Shown here one piece after another: positions 8,176 through 17,989 of a stretch of DNA of 64,000 nt; positions within the stretch are counted from its first letter, which is position 1, and each line of letters begins with the position of its first letter. Below the pieces are notes generated by a model. The model saw nothing but the letters and a program-made list of their open reading frames with translations. It was not told the DNA's origin and made no database searches. Origin of the DNA: Halalkalicoccus tibetensis (lineage in GTDB: Archaea; Halobacteriota; Halobacteria; Halobacteriales; Halalkalicoccaceae). The stretch spans positions 94,973 through 158,972 of the forward strand of contig NZ_JBBMXV010000007.1 of assembly GCF_037996645.1 (NCBI RefSeq), read 5' to 3'. The translations under genes were made by a program, and so were the position numbers.

Positions 8176-9417
8176 ATGGGCCCCCGGTTCCAGCCGGACG
8201 ATACTCTCTATAAGCGACGGAACACACTCAAGGTAGAGTACGTTCCTGACGAAATCGTCGGACGGGACAACGAGATCGAGGAGTACGAGGCTGCACTTCA
8301 GCCCGTCATCAACGGGGAGTATCCCGATAACGTCTTCATCTATGGAAAGACTGGCGTCGGGAAAACGGCAGTAACGAACTTCCTGCGCAACGAACTGCTG
8401 GAGTCGGCTGCTCATTTCGACGTGGACATCTCGTTTATAACGCTCAACTGTGACGGCCTGAGCACGAGCTATCAGGCTGCGATCAGCCTCATCAACAAGC
8501 TCCGGGAACCCGAACACTACATCGCTGAGACGGGCCATCCTCAATCCAAAGTCTATCGCCTCCTCTGGAACGAACTCAACAGCCTCTCGGGGACCGTTAT
8601 CATCGTCCTCGACGAGATCGATCACATCACGGACGACACCTTCCTCTATCAGATCACGCGCGCAGACAACAACGGGTACATCGAGAACATCCAACTGGGT
8701 CTCATCGGGATCAGCAACGACTCGACGTTCCGTGAGCAACTCGACGCGAAGGTTCAATCATCGCTCTGTGAAACCGAGATCTCGTTCCCGCCGTATGGCA
8801 CCGAAGAACTCCAAAAAGTCCTCGAACAACGAGCGGACATCGCGTTCCACCAGAACGCGCTTGAGGACGGTGTGATCTCACTGTGTGCTGCACTTGGCCG
8901 TCAAGACGGGGGCGATGCACGACGAGCGATTACACTGCTTCGGAAGGCTGGTGACCTCGCCAGAACGGAAAACGCAACGAGAGTCACGACCGATCACGTC
9001 GAGCGAGCCCAAGAAAAGCTCGAGGCCCAACAGAGCATGGACATCATGCGTGATCTCACCGAACACGAACAGCTTACCCTGTATGCTCTTACGACCCTTG
9101 CCGCCGAGGACGCGACTCCTGCCCGGTCGCGTGTCGTCTACCAGCGATACAAGAAACTCTGTACTACTCAGGACCGTAATCCCCGCACAGCCCGCCGAAT
9201 GCGGAGTTTTCTCTCCGACTTCGAAATCCTCAACCTGACACTCTCCCATATGGAACATCGAGGTCAGGACGGCGGCACGTATCGTGAACACGAAATCAAC
9301 CGGGACATCGCGACGATCATCGACGCGTTGCAGACCGTGATCACGGAGTTCGGTGCTCACCGAAGTATCACGGAGTATCTCCCGGACTCGGGCGAAGAGT
9401 TCGCCACGATAGCGTAG
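8176..9417 (+). CDS. orc1: Orc1/Cdc6 replication initiator 1
   Basis: A 413-residue AAA+ protein. Walker A is GKTGVGKT at residues 57-64, Walker B VLDEID at 144-149, and sensor 1 GISND at 178-182; GGDARRAI near residue 249 carries the sensor 2 Arg. A C-terminal winged-helix domain from about residue 305 binds origin DNA. The protein binds ORB repeats and recruits MCM. Length and motifs are complete. The gene starts 42 nt after the last ORB repeat of origin 1, so it is its probable cognate initiator. It differs strongly from the second initiator at 18.6 kb, in step with the different repeat sequences. Confidence 0.95.
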   Translation: MGPRFQPDDTLYKRRNTLKVEYVPDEIVGRDNEIEEYEAALQPVINGEYPDNVFIYGKTGVGKTAVTNFLRNELLESAAHFDVDISFITLNCDGLSTSYQAAISLINKLREPEHYIAETGHPQSKVYRLLWNELNSLSGTVIIVLDEIDHITDDTFLYQITRADNNGYIENIQLGLIGISNDSTFREQLDAKVQSSLCETEISFPPYGTEELQKVLEQRADIAFHQNALEDGVISLCAALGRQDGGDARRAITLLRKAGDLARTENATRVTTDHVERAQEKLEAQQSMDIMRDLTEHEQLTLYALTTLAAEDATPARSRVVYQRYKKLCTTQDRNPRTARRMRSFLSDFEILNLTLSHMEHRGQDGGTYREHEINRDIATIIDALQTVITEFGAHRSITEYLPDSGEEFATIA

Positions 9418-9590
9418 CTGTCCGTGCTCATCTCCTCGTCTCCTCTACTTACCTAGAAGTAGCGTCAAAGAGACGCGACAGTTTCGGTCAAGATTGTTGC
9501 CGTTATCTGCAGAACTGCAGCTAGTCTTCGAAGCATGGATCTCTGAGTGCGTATCTTCAGCGTCGTGATCCCTCCTACTGATTAGAACGT

Positions 9591-11096
9591 TTAGAACGTG
9601 ATCTGGGATTTGGTTTCGGCTTGGAGCGCCCAGATTTCCTTCATCCGGGCTCGAATACCTACGTACTGCTCGTGGAGACGATCATACGTCTCACCACGAG
9701 CAGCAGTCGGGTGATACCGATCGGCATTTGAACGGACCTGTTTGACTCCTGCTGGCGCGTTCGAGTAGCAGCCAGCACCGACCCCGGCGAGTACCGCCGC
9801 TCCAAGCGCGGTCGGCTCAGCACTGTCCGGGATGACGATTTCGACGCCCATACAGTCGGCAACGAGCTGATTCCAGAACGCAGATTGCGTTGGTCCGCCA
9901 GTGAGATAGAGCTGAGAGACCGTATTTGGGACCGCTTCGTAACAGTCCCGAAGCGCCAAGGCAAGCCCCTCGTACACTGCTCGAACGATGTGGGCAGTTG
10001 TATGCGACGGTTCCAAACCCAGTAGCTGTGCTCGTGCATTGGGATCAACGAAGGGGCCTCGTTCGCCAGTCGAGCTGAGATACGGCAGATAAACAAGCCC
10101 GTCTGCTCCGGCTGAAACCGAGCGAGCAGCGGCCTCGAGATCCGAATAGTCGGTCTTACAATTGTTTACAATCTCATCGCGCACCCACTCGATGCTCCGG
10201 GTGCCTACATTCGATCCGATTGCTTCCGTATAGAGACCGTCCCAGAGGGCAACTTGGATCGTCGTCGAATCGACACGTGGTGTCGAAGCTAGCGACTGGT
10301 TGACGACCGACGTCCCGACCGAAGACACCGAATCTCCCTCGGAGACGGCGCCACAACCGATGGCGGACGCGGCAACGTCGAACAGTCCCATCACGACCGG
10401 CGTCCCAGCGGGTAGACCAGTCTCCACTGTCGCCGATTCAGTTATTGATCCAACGACCGAGCCTGCGGTCTGTAGCTCCGGGCGCAGGTGCTTGTGCTCG
10501 GACACTCCCGTGGCCTTCCAGACGGCATCCGAATACGATTGACTGTGAATATCCAAGAGGGGCAGCGAACCGTCGCTCAAGTCCGTCGCCCGCTCTCCGG
10601 TCAGCTTGTAGGTAAGCCAGTCTTTGCAGAACAGAAGCGTCGCCGCCGTCTCAAGCTGTTGAGGGCGTTCATCGGACAGCCATGCGAGAAGCGGAAGGAC
10701 GGTGCCAGGAAAGAGCTCCGAGCCACAGATAGAAGCGATCTCTTCGAGCGTGCCGTTGGTGCGCCACTGCTCGACGTACTCGTTTGCCCGACTGTCCGAC
10801 CAAAGAATAGCGCTGCGAACGGGCTCGCCGTCCCCATCGATCAACCAACATCCATCGCCTTGGCCTGCGATACTGACGCCGAGAACAGTGGCTTCCGGTG
10901 GAAGCTGCTCAACGAGCTCCGCGAGACAGGCAGCGGTCTGTTCCCAGACGGTATTCATGTCTTGATGAGCCCACTGTGAACGTGGATGGTCCGTCGTGAG
11001 CTCTCGGGTAGCCAGTGCCTGCTCACGTCCAGTCGGCGTGATGGCGATTGCCTTGATCACTGACGTGCCGGCATCGATACCCACGAGAATGTCCAT
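9591..11096 (-). CDS. FGGY-family carbohydrate kinase
   Basis: A 501-residue two-domain kinase of the actin/hexokinase fold. The N-terminal VGIDAGTSVIKAIA is the first phosphate loop; GQGDGCWLIDGDGEPVRSAI and LWSDSRAN carry substrate-binding residues; the C-terminal YLTGGPTQSAFWNQLVADCM is the FGGY adenosine motif. The GQGDGCW variant resembles erythritol and L-xylulose/3-keto-L-gulonate kinases more than glycerol kinase, but the exact sugar cannot be named. It phosphorylates a sugar or polyol with ATP in the cytoplasm. The gene stands alone, convergent with orc1, with no transporter nearby. Confidence 0.88.
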   Translation of the reverse strand: MDILVGIDAGTSVIKAIAITPTGREQALATRELTTDHPRSQWAHQDMNTVWEQTAACLAELVEQLPPEATVLGVSIAGQGDGCWLIDGDGEPVRSAILWSDSRANEYVEQWRTNGTLEEIASICGSELFPGTVLPLLAWLSDERPQQLETAATLLFCKDWLTYKLTGERATDLSDGSLPLLDIHSQSYSDAVWKATGVSEHKHLRPELQTAGSVVGSITESATVETGLPAGTPVVMGLFDVAASAIGCGAVSEGDSVSSVGTSVVNQSLASTPRVDSTTIQVALWDGLYTEAIGSNVGTRSIEWVRDEIVNNCKTDYSDLEAAARSVSAGADGLVYLPYLSSTGERGPFVDPNARAQLLGLEPSHTTAHIVRAVYEGLALALRDCYEAVPNTVSQLYLTGGPTQSAFWNQLVADCMGVEIVIPDSAEPTALGAAVLAGVGAGCYSNAPAGVKQVRSNADRYHPTAARGETYDRLHEQYVGIRARMKEIWALQAETKSQITF

Positions 11097-11329
11097 TGCC
11101 CAGTACGCCGTTGTCAGTCGAGTTAGTGGTTATGATAGGAAGTTATCATGAGACAGAAGGCCCTATCGAAACCAACGATCGTAGTAGGGAACTTCTTGCT
11201 GAGCAAGACGTACCGATGACATAGATCGCCCTTGCAGGGCCTCTCTGTAGTGTCTAGGTGGCCTGGCCCCTAGTCACCGGCTACGTCGAGGATGCCGTCG
11301 AAATTATTGCAGGGTTCAGACGAGTGCGA

Positions 11330-12664
11330 TTAGTCCAAAACTGCAGCTAGGGTATCGAGATAACCACCTCTCCCATAGTACTTGTTTTCGTATTCAGAGG
11401 GAGTTTCTGCGGTACGACGAAGTACGTTCATGACCTGGTTTGCATTGGAACGCTGACTAATACTGGCGACAAGTGCAACGGCACCGGCAACTTGTGGTGC
11501 AGCCATCGAGGTTCCAGCTAACCACCCATACCCATACTCCGCTCCCTGATACTCCCCATCATCGCTAAATATGGGCGTAGCAGTCACGTTCAGGACATCA
11601 TCGTATTCAGACTCTCCACCCTGTCCGCCAGGCGCAGCGAGATCGATTGCACCGACTCCGTGTGTCGTATACGTTGATGGCGCGTACGGTGGTTCATCGT
11701 ACTCGCCGGTACCAGGATCGAATCCGATAGGACCGGTTGCGCTCGTCGTGATTCCACCTGCAGTTTGAGACGAGTCGGTTTCATCCCGGTTGAACTGGAG
11801 ACTCTCTCCCCAGTTCCCAGAAGCGTGCGTATGAACCGTCCCGTTTCGCCGGGCGTAGTTTCCGATACGCTGGTGAACACTGCCCCAGAATCTACCCCAC
11901 CCCTCCTCGCGCATGTTCCACGTCCAACCAAGACTGAGATTCGCGGCATCACAGCCGATCTCAGCAGCGTAAACGAGGGCAGCCAAAACTGACCCATAGT
12001 ACGTATCTCCCCAGTAATCCGGCGGAAGGTCGTTGCGATCACTACTCGCCGGATTCGCGGTAGAGACACGAAGATCCACGAGCTCCGTACCGGGCGCAGA
12101 GCCGACAACACCGGTCTCATCCTCGTCATTGGCAGCAACGATTCCTGCCACGTGCGTCCCGTGGGTCCCTGCATAGGGCTCCCCGATTCCGTAGTCGTCC
12201 TCTGCGAAACTCCTCGAGAGATCGAGATTGACCTGGCCTTCCAGATCAGGATGACCCGATGCAATCCCGCTATCGATGATCGCTACTCGCGTTCCTTCAC
12301 CGCGAGTCGTCTCGTGAGCGTCCGGAATACCTTGGTCGTGTTTGTCCCACTGATATGCAGATAGGTCCTCGCTCTCCTGGAGATCATCAGCTCTGGTTTG
12401 GCGGACTGGGCGATGATCGCCGCGGCTGTGTCGTCTATCTGGCACGAAGTCCGCCCGGGATGCTTCGAGTGAGTCCTCAGATCCCTCGACAATGAGCAGA
12501 TCCACGGGCTGCATTTCGTGGATTATTTCGACGTCTTCACGGCCCTGAAAACCTCGACTATCAACGATAAATCGCTGGATCGGACTGGCTGTAGCGATTG
12601 AGGGGCCGAGAGTAAGTGCCCCGAGTGATACGCTGCCTGTTTTGATGAATGCGCGTCGTTTCAT
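11330..12664 (-). CDS. Subtilisin-like serine protease (S8, halolysin type) with Tat signal
   Basis: A 444-residue secreted protease. The leader MKRRAFIKTGSVSLGALTLG is a twin-arginine signal. An inhibitor-like pro-region follows to about residue 120. The triad is visible: D131 in VAIIDSGI, H168 in HGTHVAGI, and S386 in GTSMAAPQ; N284 in ASGNWG is the oxyanion residue. It is likely folded in the cytoplasm and exported to act outside the cell, as in other halolysins. There is no C-terminal extension domain, so it is shorter than halolysins R4 or 172P1. It has its own AT-rich promoter at 12720-12770. Confidence 0.93.
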   Translation of the reverse strand: MKRRAFIKTGSVSLGALTLGPSIATASPIQRFIVDSRGFQGREDVEIIHEMQPVDLLIVEGSEDSLEASRADFVPDRRHSRGDHRPVRQTRADDLQESEDLSAYQWDKHDQGIPDAHETTRGEGTRVAIIDSGIASGHPDLEGQVNLDLSRSFAEDDYGIGEPYAGTHGTHVAGIVAANDEDETGVVGSAPGTELVDLRVSTANPASSDRNDLPPDYWGDTYYGSVLAALVYAAEIGCDAANLSLGWTWNMREEGWGRFWGSVHQRIGNYARRNGTVHTHASGNWGESLQFNRDETDSSQTAGGITTSATGPIGFDPGTGEYDEPPYAPSTYTTHGVGAIDLAAPGGQGGESEYDDVLNVTATPIFSDDGEYQGAEYGYGWLAGTSMAAPQVAGAVALVASISQRSNANQVMNVLRRTAETPSEYENKYYGRGGYLDTLAAVLD

Positions 12665-12997
12665 GATGTGTGAGAAGAAACGGGGCCGGCTCTGCCCGCG
12701 TTGGATTTCCTCTCAAGAAATAACATGGGCTGGTTAAATAATAATTTATTTTAACCACGATTACACTAATACGGGCACGTACTTCTTCGGCATCGATTCC
12801 AACCTATCCACCAATTCGAATCCTATTATTGGTGATGGGTTGACAGCACGTAGCCACGATAACGAAGCAGGATATACAATAGTACGGAATTCTCATAGAG
12901 CACGTTCAATCTAACAAATATCGACAGAGGGTGGCCTGAGTCGTGACCTCGACCGGAATCCAACGGGTATATACAAACCACCAGTCTGGTGTGGGGT
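12665..12997. promoter_or_regulatory. Divergent promoter region between subtilase and BASS genes
   Basis: About 330 nt between divergent genes. An AT-rich block at about 12731-12760 (TAAATAATAATTTATTTTAA) can serve as TATA element for the leftward protease. No gene or repeat was seen in the rest. Confidence 0.45.
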
Positions 12998-13984
12998 ATG
13001 TCGACAGGAGGCGGGCTCCAGCGGATCAGCCGATTCATCAGCAAATACTTCGTCGTGTGGGTTCTGGCCGCTGCCGCTCTTGCCCTCCTCACGCCCGAGA
13101 CGTTCGCCTGGATCGGCGACTATATCTCGATTCTCCTCGGGGTCGTCATGCTCGGAATGGGGCTGACGCTCACTCCGGCGGATTTTCGACGTATCATCGA
13201 ACGGCCACGGGACGTCGCGATCGGCTCCTGTGCACAGTGGGTGATCATGCCCACGCTAGCATACGGTCTCGTCGTTGGCCTCGGACTCCCGACGGAAGTC
13301 GGAATCGGCCTGATTCTGTTGGGTGCGGCCCCGGGTGGGACGGCCTCGAACGTCATGACCTATCTCGGAAAAGGGGACGTCGCCCTCTCGGTAACGATCA
13401 CGTCTGTGACGACGATCGCAGCGCCGATCGTCATGCCTGCCTGGGTCGTCCTTCTGGCCGGCGAGCAGATCCAGGTGACGTTCGCCGAGATGTTCCAGGA
13501 GATCGTCCTGATCGTACTCATTCCCGTCGTCGCGGGCGTGGTGATCCGGCAAGTCCTGGATCGAACCGCGCCCACCGCAGCGGAAGTCGGTCTCACCGTC
13601 TTTCCGGCGATCAGCGTGCTCGCGATCGTCACGATCGTCGCTGCGATCGTCGGTCTCAACGTCGAGAACATCCTCGCCGCAAGCGGCGTCGCCCTCGTGG
13701 CTGTACTGGTTCACAATGCAGTGGGACTGGGCGCGGGCTACGGAGTCGGACACACCACGAGCATGCCGGAGGATCGAGCGCGGGCGTGTGCGTTCGAAGT
13801 CGGGATGCAAAACAGCGGGCTGGCCGTTGCCATCGCTGTCGCCTTCTTCAGTCCCCTGACGGCGCTCGTCCCGGCTCTGGCAAGTGTCTGGCACAACGTG
13901 ACGGGGCCTGCGCTCGCGACGTATTTCACCCGCCAAACGGACGAACACTCCGCGTCGGCGCCGAGTATCCACGAGTCCGACTGA
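12998..13984 (+). CDS. Bile acid:sodium symporter (BASS) family transporter
   Basis: A 328-residue polytopic protein with about nine or ten hydrophobic segments. LLGAAPGGTASNVMTYLGKGD (near residue 103) and CAFEVGMQNSGLAVAIAVAF (near residue 265) are the two sodium-binding crossover motifs of BASS carriers. Such carriers import organic anions with sodium. The ATG at 12998 is preferred to the GTG 9 nt earlier. A GlcD-type 2-hydroxyacid oxidase follows 94 nt downstream on the same strand, which suggests uptake of glycolate, lactate or a related acid. Substrate assignment is inference from that neighbour. Confidence 0.9.
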   Translation: MSTGGGLQRISRFISKYFVVWVLAAAALALLTPETFAWIGDYISILLGVVMLGMGLTLTPADFRRIIERPRDVAIGSCAQWVIMPTLAYGLVVGLGLPTEVGIGLILLGAAPGGTASNVMTYLGKGDVALSVTITSVTTIAAPIVMPAWVVLLAGEQIQVTFAEMFQEIVLIVLIPVVAGVVIRQVLDRTAPTAAEVGLTVFPAISVLAIVTIVAAIVGLNVENILAASGVALVAVLVHNAVGLGAGYGVGHTTSMPEDRARACAFEVGMQNSGLAVAIAVAFFSPLTALVPALASVWHNVTGPALATYFTRQTDEHSASAPSIHESD

Positions 13985-14078
13985 CGAGGTGTCGATACCA
14001 GGATCGACACCCTCCTCCCGGATGGACGGATGCAAACGCCTATCAGCTAGTCACCCACCACCAGATACCACACAGACG

Positions 14079-15470
14079 ATGGGACACGATCACGACTACG
14101 ACTGTTCGTTCGTTACCGACGTCGTTACTGAGGGCCGCGTTAGCACCGCCGAGGACGTTCTGGACGCCCACGCGAAAGACGAGGGACCTCACGAGGCCCA
14201 CCGACCCGACGTCGTCGTCTGGCCCGACTCCACACGGGAGATCGCGGCGCTGTTGGCCGAAGCGAACGACCGTACCGTACCCGTAACGCCATGGAGCGGG
14301 GGAACCAGCATCGAAGGCAATCCGATCCCCGTCGCCGGTGGGATCGTCCTCAACACCTCCGAGTTCGACGAGATCACTGTTCGCCACGACGATCTGCAAG
14401 CCGTCGTCGGTCCGGGCGTCGTTTATGATGATCTGAACGCGGCCCTCGCGTCCCATAACCTTCGGTTCGCACCGGGAATCGCTGCAGGCGATATCGCGAC
14501 GATCGGCGGCATGATCGCGAACAACGCCAGCGGTCTCAATGCCGTCCGATACGGCGTAACCGGCGACCACGTCCTACGCTTGGAGGTCGTACTCCCTGAT
14601 GGACGGATCATCGAATGCGGTCGCGACGTCCCGAAAAGCACGGCCGGCTACAACCTCAAGGACCTCTTCGTCGGCAGTGAAGGAACGCTCGGCGTGATCA
14701 CCGAGGCGACGCTCTCTCTGGAGGGAATCGCCCAGCACAGACACGCTGCGCTCGTAACGTTTCCCTCGAGTGTGGCTGCCAGTCAGGCCGTCTCGACGAT
14801 AATGGCATCAGGTTTGACACCAGGTGCACTCGAGTTCATGGATACACAGCTCGTCGAACTGCTCAACGACTACAACGATGACGCCGACTTTCCAGCTGCA
14901 CCGCTCTTGTTGATCGAACTCCACGGCAACAGCGGCGATCTCAGCACACAGATGGATCGCGTTCGGACGATCTGTGAGGACCATGACGCCATCGAGTGGT
15001 CGGAAGCCGATACTGACGACATCGAGACGATCTGGCGTGCACGCCGAGACGCGTATCCGGCAGCCTGTGAGTACTACGCGGATCAGACCGTCGGAGTCAT
15101 CGGCGACGTCGTCGTTCCGATTTCGAGATATCCCGACATCGTGAGCCGGATCGAAACGATCAGCGACGAGCTCGAACTACTGACGCCGTGTGTCGGGCAC
15201 GCTGGCGACGGAAACATCCACTTTCTGCCGGTGGTCGACACGGACGACCCGGCGGCCATGGATCGCGTACAGGAGCTGACTGACGCGATCGTAAGCGAAG
15301 CACTCGAACTCGGCGGGACCGCTACGGGCGAACACGGGATCGGAATCGGGAAACGAAAGTTCATGCGCCAGGAACACGGCGACGCCGTCGACGTCATGAG
15401 CGGTATCAAGGACGCGATCGATCCGAGGGGAATCATGAATCCCGGCAAGACGCTCCCCAACGACGATTGA
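14079..15470 (+). CDS. FAD-linked 2-hydroxyacid oxidase/dehydrogenase (GlcD / D-lactate dehydrogenase type)
   Basis: A 463-residue flavoprotein. The PCMH-type FAD domain shows PWSGGTSIEGN (near residue 68) and GGMIANNASGLNAVRYG. The C-terminal FAD-oxidase domain has GHAGDGNIHFLPV with the active-site His and ends in TGEHGIGIGKRKFM, typical of D-lactate and glycolate dehydrogenases. It oxidises a 2-hydroxyacid to the 2-oxoacid and passes electrons to a carrier. The start at 14079 (MGHDHDYD) is chosen because the longer upstream frame has no family similarity. It is likely co-transcribed with the BASS transporter. Confidence 0.9.
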   Translation: MGHDHDYDCSFVTDVVTEGRVSTAEDVLDAHAKDEGPHEAHRPDVVVWPDSTREIAALLAEANDRTVPVTPWSGGTSIEGNPIPVAGGIVLNTSEFDEITVRHDDLQAVVGPGVVYDDLNAALASHNLRFAPGIAAGDIATIGGMIANNASGLNAVRYGVTGDHVLRLEVVLPDGRIIECGRDVPKSTAGYNLKDLFVGSEGTLGVITEATLSLEGIAQHRHAALVTFPSSVAASQAVSTIMASGLTPGALEFMDTQLVELLNDYNDDADFPAAPLLLIELHGNSGDLSTQMDRVRTICEDHDAIEWSEADTDDIETIWRARRDAYPAACEYYADQTVGVIGDVVVPISRYPDIVSRIETISDELELLTPCVGHAGDGNIHFLPVVDTDDPAAMDRVQELTDAIVSEALELGGTATGEHGIGIGKRKFMRQEHGDAVDVMSGIKDAIDPRGIMNPGKTLPNDD

Positions 15471-15761
15471 GGTCCGATCAAGCACGACAGGCTGAGCTAC
15501 CGTAGTCCCGTTCGATCAGCCTGGTATTCCAGTAGTACCGTAGGAAGTTTCTTGGTAATAGCTAGCAAGTGGCCCCTAAATGCCAGATAATACCGCGCAT
15601 ATAGGAACGCGATTCAGACACACATCATCGTACGCTAATGAGATGAACGTTTGTTATGGCCCTCTTGTTGACCTACTGTTATATAATCGACAGTACATCC
15701 GCTGAATATTAGATAGAATACTATTCACTTAGTATATGTTTTAACCATCAAAATTGTTTAC

Positions 15762-17543
15762 ATGGATTCAGGCGGTACAACACGGCGCATGTCACACAGA
15801 CGCACGTTTCTGAAACAGCTCGGACTGGCAACGGCAGCAACGACGGCAGTTGGGACAGGTGCCGGAGCGGCCACCGGTACGAGCACGACTGATGAGGGAC
15901 TCAACATCGAGGGCGGTAGCGGCTCGGAGTTCGACTACCCATGGCAGTTCATTGGACGGCGTTCGGCCGTCATGGCCCAAAACGGCATGGTCGCAACGAG
16001 CCATCCTCTTGCTGCCCAGGTCGGAATTCAGACCCTCCAAAACGGCGGTAATGCCGCTGACGCTGCCGTCTCAACGGCAGCGATGCTCAATTTCGTCGAA
16101 CCACATATGACCTCGATCGCGGGGGATATGTTCGCGCTAACCCACTTCGATGGGGAGTTCAAAGCGTTGAACGGCAGTGGTCGTGCACCTGCCGCCGCGG
16201 ATATCGATACCTACTGTGAGCGTATCGACGAAAGCGAAGACGGCGAACCAACGATCCCAGCGGAGGGGGGCCTTCCCGTTACGATTCCAGGCGCTGTCGA
16301 TGGCTTTCATCAACTCATCGACCGATATGGTACCCAGGAACTCGCCGACGTGTTCCAACCGACCATCGAGTACGCCCGTCAAGGCGTACCGGTCACTGAG
16401 TACGTTGCAGCACAGTGGGAAGAGGCCGCACCGCGGGTCGAAGGATTCGATTCGTTCGCCGAGACCTTCCTGCCTGATGGGCGACCCCCACAGCCGGAAG
16501 AGGTGTTTTCGAACCCCGCGTTTGCCGATTCGCTCGAACGGATCGCCGAAGACGGAATCGAGACGTTCTACGGCGGCGATCTCGGACAAGAAATCGTCGA
16601 GATCGTCCAAGAGCACGACGGAGTGATGGAACTTTCCGATCTGGAAAACCACGAGAGTACGTGGGGAGACCCGATTTCCACCGAGTATCGTGGTGTGGAG
16701 GTACTCGAGCATCCACCGAACACACAGGGTGTCGTTGCTTTACAGGCACTCAACCTCCTCGAGAACTTCGACGTTAGTGACGACCCGACCGACCCTGAAC
16801 GTCTCCATCGGATGATCGAGGCGGTGAAAATCGCCTTTGCTGATGCCTACGAGTTCGTCACTGATCCAGAGGCCGAACAGATCCCGATAGAGACGATGCT
16901 CTCGAAGGAGTATGCGAACGATCGCGTAAGCGAAATCGGGTCCTCGGTAGGAGAGTACGAACCACGGGCCGACAGACAGAGTGATACCGTCTATCTCACC
17001 GTCGTGGATGGAGATGGTAACGCCGTTTCGTTGATCAACAGCGGCTACTACCCGTTCGCAAGCGGGCTCGTCGTCGGTGGGTTCGCCCTGCAGAACCGCG
17101 GCTTCTCGTTTAGCCTCGATCCTGACGATGCGAACGCACTCGAACCGGGGAAACGACCCTTCCATACACTCGTTCCAGCGATGCTTGCCGAAGACGGCGA
17201 GTTCCGTGGGTCCTTCGGCGTGATGGGGGGCGACATGCAACCCCAAGGCCACGCCCAAGTCGTCATGAACATGGTCGACTCCGGCTTGAATCCACAGGCA
17301 GCGATCGATGCGCCTCGATTCCGGTTTATGGGAGACCACGAGGTGACGCTTGAAACCTCACGACTTCCCGAAGGGACGGTCGACGACTTGCGGGAACGCG
17401 GCCATGACGTGATCACCGAAGAAGAGTACTTCGTCCCTGATGCAGGCCATTACGGGGGTGCACAGCTCATCTATCGCACTGAAGATGGGAAACTGATCGG
17501 TGGCTCGGAGCCTCGGCGGGACGGTCACGCAGTCGGGTTCTGA
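15762..17543 (+). CDS. Gamma-glutamyltransferase with Tat signal
   Basis: A 593-residue Ntn-hydrolase. A twin-arginine leader (MSHRRTFLKQLGLATAATT) suggests export; ATG 15789 would start directly at it, 27 nt inside the listed start. VATSHPLAAQVGIQTLQNGG begins the large subunit. The autocatalytic cleavage site is DTVYLTVVD, with T409 aligned to the catalytic Thr of E. coli GGT. GGDMQPQGHAQVVMN is the conserved C-terminal segment. The enzyme removes gamma-glutamyl groups from glutathione-like or gamma-glutamylcysteine substrates. The gene is preceded by a strongly AT-rich promoter stretch (15650-15760) and stands alone. Confidence 0.92.
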   Translation: MDSGGTTRRMSHRRTFLKQLGLATAATTAVGTGAGAATGTSTTDEGLNIEGGSGSEFDYPWQFIGRRSAVMAQNGMVATSHPLAAQVGIQTLQNGGNAADAAVSTAAMLNFVEPHMTSIAGDMFALTHFDGEFKALNGSGRAPAAADIDTYCERIDESEDGEPTIPAEGGLPVTIPGAVDGFHQLIDRYGTQELADVFQPTIEYARQGVPVTEYVAAQWEEAAPRVEGFDSFAETFLPDGRPPQPEEVFSNPAFADSLERIAEDGIETFYGGDLGQEIVEIVQEHDGVMELSDLENHESTWGDPISTEYRGVEVLEHPPNTQGVVALQALNLLENFDVSDDPTDPERLHRMIEAVKIAFADAYEFVTDPEAEQIPIETMLSKEYANDRVSEIGSSVGEYEPRADRQSDTVYLTVVDGDGNAVSLINSGYYPFASGLVVGGFALQNRGFSFSLDPDDANALEPGKRPFHTLVPAMLAEDGEFRGSFGVMGGDMQPQGHAQVVMNMVDSGLNPQAAIDAPRFRFMGDHEVTLETSRLPEGTVDDLRERGHDVITEEEYFVPDAGHYGGAQLIYRTEDGKLIGGSEPRRDGHAVGF

Positions 17544-17910
17544 CCTACTACCGATCCGCCGGAACTCACCATACATCACTAGGCTGATCGACGGACGTGA
17601 ATCGCGTATGCTCCGCTCCGTAACCATCATCGGTGGCTGGCTGAATATCCAGCTCCACCCCGAATAGTCAACAAGTGCAAATAGTGACATAGACGATATA
17701 TGACGAACGTGATCGTTACCCGGACCCACGTTGCGTTCCTACGCAACCCGTAATAGGTCCGCGACGATCTCAATGTAGGATTCACCGCCTCAAGCTCTGA
17801 AATGTCGCTCGGTGGACCATCAGACACATTTGGGACGGCACGGGGATAAGTCCTGAAGAAGAGCATTTGAGGCGTATCTCAAAGGGGTAGACAGTAGGTG
17901 GCATACTACC
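17544..17910. other. Intergenic region left of origin 2, with a DUF6788 start remnant
   Basis: About 370 nt without an intact gene. On the minus strand, 17893-17904 reads ATG-CCA-CCT-ACT (MPPT), identical to the first codons of the intact DUF6788 gene, after which similarity ends. This places a DUF6788 start at the same position relative to the origin as in module 1. The rest shows only short frames without motifs. Confidence 0.45.
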
Positions 17911-17952
17911 TTGTGCAACAACTGGCTCTTTCCGACCAATATTGTTGCACAA
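17911..17952. promoter_or_regulatory. Inverted repeat TTGTGCAACAA-N20-TTGTTGCACAA beside origin 2
   Basis: Perfect 11-bp arms, 42 bp in total. It sits 6 nt from the DUF6788 start remnant and 37 nt before the first ORB repeat of origin 2, as its homologue at 7395 sits before origin 1. The sequence is nearly the same as at 20363. The repeat is retained here although the gene it once controlled is gone, so it may have a role of its own. Confidence 0.75.
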
Positions 17953-17989
17953 GGTTGACGAAAACAGCTCAGCTTCTCTTGTAGGGGAG

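Noticed and set aside
12943-14286. 447-residue plus-strand frame rich in Arg, His, Ser and Pro
   Set aside because: It overlaps the BASS gene in another frame and has the low-complexity composition of a GC-rich shadow frame.
17627-17866. Minus-strand frame with RTYYGLRRNATWVRVTITF, suggestive of a transposase end
   Set aside because: The match is too short and no other transposase segment is nearby, so it cannot be supported.
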